Positions 57,326 through 64,000 of a stretch of 64,000 bases of DNA are shown here, in pieces. The notes beneath the pieces were generated by a model. That model saw nothing but the letters and a program-made list of their open reading frames with translations, made no database searches and was not told where the DNA came from. The stretch lies in the NCBI RefSeq assembly GCF_000699445.3, contig NC_067198.1, forward strand, positions 37,113,523-37,177,522, read 5' to 3'. The stretch comes from Schistosoma haematobium. Taxonomy: Eukaryota > Platyhelminthes > Trematoda > Strigeidida > Schistosomatidae. How positions within the stretch are numbered: position 1 is the first letter of the stretch; each line of letters starts with the position of its first letter. A program made the translations under genes and the position numbers.

Positions 57326-59877
57326 CTAGTCGTCCAGATTCAAATCGAATTCAGAATACAATTCTCGGACCAGACAACCTCGATTGTTTGCTAACAGACC
57401 AAATAGTATTACACATGAATCTTTGGCCTCATTGTAAGCATGTAAACGATTACGACACTTAGCTAACTCCAACTCTAAATCAATATAACTTTGATTTGGT
57501 CGCTTTGATAACAGTTTGTTAATACAATTTTCTATTTTACTGTTGTCATCCAAGTCGTCGTTGTCCTCGTTGTCGTTGACATCATCAATGATAACTTTAG
57601 CAATGTGAATATTCTCTTTCCCGAGGTGTTGCAGCTCAGTGTGGAATGAACTAGTTTGTTTATTAGTATCATTTAGGTTTAATTGACTTCTCTGGAAAAA
57701 ATAAACATAATATCTGGAATATGTACTGAGCAAGACTTATTTCACTGCACTTCAGGTTCAATGAAACACTAGAAATTAAATCGAATCACATATATCGTAT
57801 ATAATACTTACACTGAGTGGTACAAGTAGTATCACTTTCCGACCATGAGTTCAAGATAGTACATTGAAAAGTACAATCTTATTGAAATGGGTAAACAAAA
57901 ATACAGGAATTCGGATGATTATTTCGACACATTAAGTGCGGGAGATTGAAAAACAGAGACCTATAGGTAGGCGTCTGTACAATCACTAAAAGATATAAGT
58001 GAGCAACTAGGATACTGAAATATCTACCGGTTCAACGCCTTGGATGCATGTTAATTGTGAAAGGCAGTCAGCTACAACATAGGACCAGGCACGTATATAC
58101 ATCAGTCCAAGTTGCTACGTCTCATTAGCACAAAAAGATGAACACCAAATTCATAGAAGCAGTCACCTCAATGGTAGTAATGTATAAAAGAAAGATTGTG
58201 TATAAGGACATAGTACAAGAAGAAAGAATTGGTTCGTAGAAAGAAAGGTATAAAGTAAGTTTAATCTCTAAGTTTAAGGGAAGACAGAGAGTGTATACAC
58301 CTACGCCATTGCGATCGACTCTGAGCTATGTCACTCCGAGTCTCTAACCATTGGATACGATAGTTACGCGTACCCCAACCAAGTAGTCTGCATCTACCAA
58401 TATGGTTCAGACTAGGAAGCCCCCAAATGCCCTGGTACAATCGAGAGTGGGGAGAGAGTCAGCTCTCCCTCTCGGAATGCTCTCAAGTGGCCACGTGCTT
58501 AAAACCACTGCCAGGGAAGGACTACTCACTATCTGCTCGTTGCGGGGGTGTATTTTAGAAAGTTGAGAGAATGAAAGGCGGGCGTCCGGCGCTTTGACCG
58601 GGTCGGTGTGTACGGAGGATCCACCTGGGGGAGTTGGAACAACCTGATTCTAAACCAGTGATGTGCATGGGTTCCAGAATCCTAAGACAGCAAATGGTGT
58701 AAAAACCTATTGTTGGTCACCAGTTACCATGGGACTGCATCTCCTTACGATGCTCCACTGCCTTGTGGATTAGACCTTTAGGTCAAAGGTTCGGGGTGTG
58801 GCCCCCTAAGAAAGCCACCTGCTTCGGTTTGGTCACCCGGGCAGTATCCCAGCCTTCAAATAAATCGAATGATTTATGTGGCGCATATCCAATGGATGCC
58901 TCCCTGTACCGATGTTCATGTGTTTAAATAAATATTAAAACAGACTAGAAGTTAGTGACTATATAAACTGATGCCTAGTTTTGGTTTGGCCGTCTCTAAC
59001 TCAATTCCAACCGTGTCCAAGATCAGTCAGCATTGCGCGTCGTGGTAATCAGTGGTTGGGCATGCGTAATACGTAGTCCAACCATAACAGTCGATGAAGG
59101 TTTACAACCTCATCGACTGGTTTGCCATCATTCCCTAATACCCGGCATCTAACCTCACTATGACTTACGCGTTGATCGCAGCAGATGCGAACAACAATAA
59201 TCATTAATTTTAAGTGTGATTGGTAACCTGACTGCTGCTGCCACCTTGACGTGGTGGTCAGGCTTGTCCATCGTGATGAACCAATCGAGCTATACTGGCT
59301 GGAACAACCGTTCCTCAAGGTTCTACTACGCCAGACAGGTCGGTTGGATGGTAGTAAAACTAAAAGCAACAAACTCAAGGTCCAAGGGCGAAGTCGTACT
59401 GCTGACTGTACAGAGGTGTGACGGCAGTAATGTGTTTCATTCAGACAACCAGCACAACAGTTATGCTGCCTTCCCACAAGGAAGTGTGGGGTTAGAAAAG
59501 GTCGGCTCGAAAAATCTATTTTTGTTATGCCCCAATGGGTAGAGAAATTGTATCTCTGACCTTTCGTGAAAGTCACTTACTCTGAAGAAGTGGCTTACAT
59601 CAAGCCACTACTAATTGGGATATAACAAAAATATATTTATTGCAAATTCAAAGTTTACTACTAATAAGTAGTAGAAAAATGGTTAGATCGCACAAAATAA
59701 AAAATACAACAGGAAATAACTTACAATAACATCTGGTTGTTCATTAATTTCATTGTTTTGATTGTTAATAGTAGGATCGGTGAAACTGTTACTTTCATTG
59801 ATCCTTTTTAATGGAGATTTGAATGGAGCATTTATGCTGGAGTGTCGCTTTTTAGTCTTTCTAGTGGGTGTTGACAT
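57326..59877 (-). CDS. SWI5 homologue (DNA repair recombination mediator)
   Basis: SWI5 pairs with SFR1/MEI5 and stimulates RAD51/DMC1 strand exchange in the nucleus. Exon 1 (59877-59725, 51 codons, donor gtaagt) begins [14 protein letters not shown] and has a basic FKSPLKR stretch. The last exon (57691-57326, acceptor tttttccag) joins in phase 0 and encodes an acidic linker, a predicted coiled segment ([20 protein letters not shown]) and the family signature [20 protein letters not shown] then [13 protein letters not shown] remember the vertebrate counterpart as EYNEIKD...LxGKLAxxRG...LYPxFGLDxxD. Total about 172 residues. Additional small exons are not excluded. The intron holds an X fragment and T repeats. 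Exon 1 is 230 bp from the ING-like stop on the same strand. Confidence 0.8.
58056..58420 (-). pseudogene. X-type RTE 3' fragment in the SWI5 intron
   Basis: Uninterrupted version of the X 3' end: terminus gctgactgcc complement near 58060, 3' UTR with gtgttcatc, and coding end up to 58420, where the T repeat begins. This is the empty-site version of the LTR insertion. Confidence 0.75.
58421..58911 (+). repeat. T-family repeat in the SWI5 intron
   Basis: Complete-looking copy from ccccaaatgccctggta to the gcatatccaatggatgcctc block. After the shared 18-bp block (58815-58832) it diverges from the 39721 copy (ggtcacccgggcag), placing the right limit of the tandem duplication. Second partner of the unequal crossover. 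Confidence 0.75.
59049..59205 (-). pseudogene. Short X-like RTE fragment
   Basis: Minus frame with [20 protein letters not shown] and [19 protein letters not shown], the zone just before the C-terminus in X. Lies in the SWI5 intron. Confidence 0.6.
59206..59650. repeat. Unclassified repeat-like sequence in SWI5 intron
   Basis: GC-richer than its surroundings, with ctgctgctgccaccttgacg and gaccaacc-type blocks on which no coding motif could be assigned. It abuts the X fragment and may be 5' UTR of an RTE element. Assigned on composition and memory of similar schistosome repeats. Confidence 0.35.
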
Positions 59878-60106
59878 GCTGAACAACCAAATATTCACAT
59901 GGAAGTATGCAAATGATGAAGTATTAACAAGTATATCTATATACAGGAGAAAAATGACACGCTGGAATATTCATCTATTTACACAGTGCAAATTACATAA
60001 TGCGAAAAGAAATAAAAGAGGAAGATATTGTTGATGAGATACAACAAGCATCGTAAAATACAAGAACAAAGAAGTCAGACAATTAAAGTTGTCTGTAATG
60101 GCTTTA

Positions 60107-61951
60107 CTAGTCATCTTTTTTCAAAGGAAATCCTTGAGCTATACACTGAGGACAATACCATTGTCCACGTGGTTTATTCACTAAACCAACACACTCGAAA
60201 TGGAACCATTCAATTGCACAATCACGATTATCACACGCAACCATTTCGCCATAGGATACTTGTTGACATATACAATAGGTAGGTTCATTTGGATCAACTG
60301 GCATATCTAATACTTCTCTAGGATTATTCGTCAATGCCAATGCCAATGCAGCAGTAGCTGGGATTCTAGATTAAAAACAAATATGAAGAAACGAAACATG
60401 ATAACTCAGAGAAAGTTACAAAAAGTCGAACACATTTTCATTAGTGTCCCCAAATGCCCTGGTACGGTCGAAGGAGGGAAGAGTCAGCTCTCCCCCTCGA
60501 AATACTCTCACATGGCCAAGTGTATGCACTCACTGCCAGGCTACGGAACTTACAAACAATTTGGCGAAAAATTAGATAACTCAAGGACTATTATTATTGA
60601 TAGTGATAGTTCCTCTGAATGTCCTGAGATGATCAAGGGTATGGAGAATGCTCTCGTTCCTGAAATGACTTTATGAAATCCTTAGTCCTGAGCGTAGCGG
60701 TTTTAACGAAAGCAAGAGGATGAAAAGTGGATGTTCCGAGCACAAACTGGGCAAGTGGATATTCAGGGTCCACTTAGGGGAGTAGGAAACTGTTAAGTCC
60801 CGATATATAAGATATAACAGAAACCCTGATTGTAAACCAATGGTGTACACAAGTTTTGGAATTTTGAAATAGGACACGAAGTCATTTTAGTCACCAGCTA
60901 CCATGGCACTGTATTTGACGTTGCCCCGCTACTTCGTGGGTCGAACCCTTACGGTTAATCTGGTACCCATTTTAGGTCCAATCGTTAGGATGTGAAAACA
61001 CAATATTACTCAATTATCCAAACTTTAATGGAGTATATGAGCTTAAACATGCGATCTACGATATGTCATGAATTAAAAATACAGTAATTTGAACAGATTT
61101 ATCTTTCTAAAGGGGTATTTTCCAGGACGTTTAGAAATATCGCCAAAGAACTCGTCAAGCCCAAAATAAAATCTTAGCGAAAACTTACAAAATGATCACT
61201 TGATATAAATCTAAGAATGCCCATTCGGTAGTAAGTAACCCAAAACGTTGATTCCCTAATGAGTAGAGTTTCACTTCACTTGTTTTATTTAGCTACGATA
61301 GTAGCATCATCAACTCCGAAATAAGTCCAGTTGACAGCTTAGCATATTAGTCTGCATTCATTTACAGTCTTCAGAGGTTTGAATGGTTTATTCCAATTTA
61401 AGATACAACATAAATTGTAACATCTTATATTATTAAGTATATATTACTGAGTGGATTCCATAGGTCTCAATAGACAAACATTAAAATCTTGGCTTTAAAT
61501 AAACATAAATGACGCAACAAACGGGATCAAGTACTAAGTAAAGACTCACTTAGGAGAAATAACCGGCTCTTGTTCTTGTTTTGTTCGAGATTTTTTCACT
61601 TTCTTAGACTCTTTTTCAGCTAACATCATAATACGGTCAAAACTTCACACGTACCTAATGCCTTTTTGAATTCAAACATATCTGCATCTAGTCGACGTAT
61701 TTGTTTGTCAACTAGTTCATAAGCACTTTCAGCTCTGGACACCTTATCGTTACTAATTTCTTTGCCTTTTTTAAATAAACTTTGTATTTGTTCAATTTGT
61801 GCTTTGCGTTCCTCTTTGGACATTTCATATGCATGTTCAAATAGATAGGTTGTGCGTTGTTGTGTTTGACGAATGATATCCTGGACTTTTTGATCAAGAT
61901 CACGCATAATTTCAAATTCTTGTCGCAAATGAGGTGGTAAGTGTTCTAAAT
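60107..61951 (-). CDS. ING4/5-like PHD-finger protein (5' exon not found)
   Basis: ING4/5 proteins are reader subunits of histone acetyltransferase complexes; their PHD finger binds H3K4me3. Exons in order: 61951-61655 with the N-terminal ING domain ([38 protein letters not shown]; helical, dimerising); 61619-61550, a basic nuclear-localisation segment ([13 protein letters not shown]); 60365-60107 with [20 protein letters not shown] and the C4HC3 finger to WYCPQC, stop at 60107. Splice phases (2/1, 2/2, 1) match exactly. The phrase [12 protein letters not shown] and the finger are closest to ING4/ING5 as I remember them. The short first exon with the start codon was not located. The linker is much shorter than in human ING4. 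Confidence 0.85.
60448..60980 (+). repeat. T-family repeat in the ING intron, with foreign insert
   Basis: Starts ccccaaatgccctggta and later shows the agcacaaactgggc, gggtccac and ccatggcactg blocks of the T family, more diverged than the other copies. Between about 60539 and 60700 it does not match T and instead holds an open segment described in the findings. Confidence 0.6.
60981..61549 (-). other. ING intron sequence
   Basis: AT-rich, no coding or repeat signal recognised. Confidence 0.5.
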
Positions 61952-63290
61952 CTAAATAAACATTTGTAAAGGGAATTACTATTAATAACAGAAAGACATT
62001 AAGTTCAAATACATATCTCAAAAGTATTGTTTAACGTTGAATCTAATCAGAAAATCAATAAGAGCTTGAACAAGCTGAAAATTATTAAATTTTTGATGAT
62101 AAAATGAAAGAAAGGTGGTCTATTAGTAATGCAGAATATGATGTGACCGAGTAACAACTAACGAAACTGAACCTACTGACTTATTACATTGATTAACAGT
62201 TATTGGCTGGATGATAATAAAAACAACCTGAATAGCTGGCAACTTGAACCGATGTATATATGTCAGGTTCTACGTTGCGTATTAACAAGTGACTGGAATT
62301 TAAAGCAAAATGCGATAGTTCAATGGGAAAATCCTACTCCCAAGGGTCTTTATGTATACACTGTTCGAAATCGTATCATTTTCAGATAACTGTAACCGTA
62401 CCAGAGATGTTAAACAGAACTGAAAATCTGCTATAATGACGCCAGTAATCTATGAAAAAGTGAGGTAACCTCGGTGGCAGAGTCAGCTTAGAAAAAATTG
62501 AGGTTGCCGAAACGAGAGAGGAGGGAGATTAGCGACAGTTGCGCACAGACAATGAATTTATCGCTTTGAATAACTAATGAACTGAAATAAATAATGTGAA
62601 AACGCCTGGTTACATGAGCTGTTAGGCCGGCGGTACATGTAAATGAATCGTGTGGACTACTACGACCTCAGCTGAAATAGAACGATGGGGTTATTCCTAC
62701 TTTATCGAAGTCCTGAGCAAGAAGCCCCTGAATGTTTGTGTAACATATTGAAAAGAATCAGAAAGTTGCAGTGGTTTGGTTAGCAGTAACCGTACTACAC
62801 TAATGAACTGGATTTTCGACCACCAGAGTGGAAGATTTGAACCCTGCACCATCTATGTCACTTTGAAAAGCTAGGTAACATAAACAGCCATTCTAAAAAT
62901 ATGTTATAAGGCTAAATACGTCAGTTAACAAAATACTGTATAAAGTATGTCAACTTCTCGGGAATATAACTTATAAAGGAAACCAATATCGAATTAACGT
63001 GAATGAAAGTTTAACTTTCAACACATTTTCGTTACGTCACTTAATGAACTTTAAATGCATTTCCATTCAATGCAACAAAAAGGGAATAATGGAGTTTCCC
63101 TGTTATTTTTTGAAGTGTAGGATTAAAATCATACTAAACACCGGATGAAAATAAGTGTATAATGCCTAGATATCGAATACAGTTCAAGTCCCATCTTGCA
63201 CGAGTTGCCGTCAAACAACATAAGAGGATGTCCGACTATAGAGGTAGTCACACCTCATTCAAGAGATAAGGACAAAGCAAAGGCCAGTTG
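61952..63290. other. Upstream region of the ING-like gene, nothing confirmed
   Basis: AT-rich. The missing first exon of the ING-like gene should be here or beyond the window. A tRNA-B-box-like ggttcaaatc (minus, near 62835) is isolated and not called. Confidence 0.4.
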
Positions 63291-63298
63291 CTCGAACT

Positions 63299-63856
63299 TT
63301 GCTCATTAAATGCATTACCACTGGTACAGTTGAGGTTGTGAATCTTCATCGACTGAGATGGTTGGGCCACGTGTTACGTATGCCCGAACACCGATTATCA
63401 CGACGTGCAATGCTATCCGGTATTGGAAATGGTTGGAAGAAAGTTAGAGGCGGCCAAACCGAAACGTGGCATCGGTGCTTGAAGTCACTGACTTCTAGTC
63501 TGAGCCATGTTGGTAGATGCAGACTACTTGGTTGGGGTCCGCATGACTATCGTAACCAATGGTTGGAGACTCTTGGTGACATGGCTCAGAATCGATCACA
63601 AGGGCGTCGGTGTATACACTCTCTGTCTTCCCTTAAAGTAAGAGATTAGAATCGCTTCAAATCTTTCTTTCTACGAACTAATTCTTTCCTCCTGTACTAT
63701 ATCCTTATTGCAATCTTTCTTTTATATATTACCACCTCTGAATTAACTACTTGTATGAATCCGGTGTTCATCTTGTTGTGCTAATGAGGTATGGCAACTT
63801 GGACCGATGCATATATGTGCCTGGTCCTACGTTGTAGCTGACTGACTGACTACCTA
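63299..63856 (+). pseudogene. X-type RTE 3' end
   Basis: Open frame to 63649 with VVNLHRLRWLGHVLRMPEHR, GWKKVRGGQTETWHRCLKSL, GPHDYRNQWLETLGDMAQNR, stop, then the 3' UTR and the terminus gctaatgaggtatggcaact ending in (CTGA) repeats at about 63856. Strongly 5'-truncated. It gives the clean 3' end that let the other X termini be recognised. Confidence 0.75.
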
Positions 63857-63857
63857 A

Positions 63858-64000
63858 TTAAGACTGGTGAACTGCAAACACGAGAAAATCATGCTGGATT
63901 TAGACTTGATCGTGGCAGCATCATCCACATATTCACCATCCGTCAGGTTCTAGAACACAGGTATGCTTATCGGCGTGCGACAATGATGATCTTTCTTGAC
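63858..64000 (+). pseudogene. Second X-type RTE fragment, cut by window end
   Basis: Reverse transcriptase block TRENHAGFRLDRGSIIHIF, RQVLEHRYAYRRATMMIFLD, running off the window. It starts directly after the (CTGA) tail of the previous fragment; insertion next to a tail repeat. Confidence 0.7.

Larger units (their letters stand above)
52539..58832. repeat. Tandem duplication, copy 2 (uninterrupted)
   Basis: 6,294 bp, near-identical to copy 1. It keeps the pre-insertion state of the LTR site (agcacaaaaagatgaacacc at 58123-58145). Its right edge is within the T repeat at 58815-58832. Confidence 0.9.

Noticed and set aside
62790..62845. tRNA B-box-like ggttcaaatc on the minus strand
   Set aside because: No A box at proper spacing and no cloverleaf; not enough for a tRNA or SINE call.

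Overview
The window is eukaryotic and fits the genome of a schistosomatid blood fluke (Schistosoma/Trichobilharzia type). It is AT-rich, has intron-split genes, and is packed with repeat families I associate with schistosomes: CR1-like elements with short tandem 3' tails, at least two RTE-like lineages (called X, SR2-like, and Y here), an LTR element, and an Smalpha-like SINE with a decayed hammerhead-like fold. Species was not determined.

Layout. 1-3764 is non-coding sequence with a duplicated ~300-bp repeat and the SINE. 3857-8151 is a CR1-like retrotransposon on the minus strand (CR1-1) with an intact 944-aa ORF2 and a broken ORF1; it is bounded by an unusually long, identical 92-bp target-site duplication. 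6923-31006 is an array of exactly 18 head-to-tail units (24,084 bp, mean 1338 bp). Each unit is the 5' part of CR1-1 (1229 bp), the 92-bp duplication and 17 bp of flanking host DNA. The unit edge falls on an apparent splice acceptor of a disrupted minus-strand host gene (31217 leftwards). 31739-35296 is EXOSC6/MTR3 (exosome ring subunit) on the plus strand in four exons.

35975-45333 is a nest of dead RTE elements: minus-strand Y is split by plus-strand X with a 12-bp target-site duplication; X is split by a dispersed repeat (T-family); T is split by another truncated RTE (Z). A recent tandem duplication of about 6.29 kb (39739-52538 and 52539-58832) has its crossover inside an 18-bp identical stretch of T-family repeats, so unequal homologous recombination is the likely cause. 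It carried along the last exon of SWI5. Afterwards an LTR element (45334-51841, minus strand, TSD AGAT) landed in copy 1, and a second CR1-like element (CR1-2) lies within it.

The right side holds two minus-strand host genes about 230 bp apart: SWI5 (exons 59725-59877 and 57326-57691; recombination mediator subunit) and an ING4/5-like PHD gene (exons 61655-61951, 61550-61619, 60107-60365), both with transposon debris in introns. The window ends in two further X fragments.

The most unusual object is the young composite array: it looks like the birth of a satellite from a retrotransposon 5' half plus a host exon, and every junction fuses the transposon PHD-finger ORF1 in frame to host-exon codons. 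Exon boundaries were read by eye from splice consensus, frame and remembered protein families; no search or alignment program was run.
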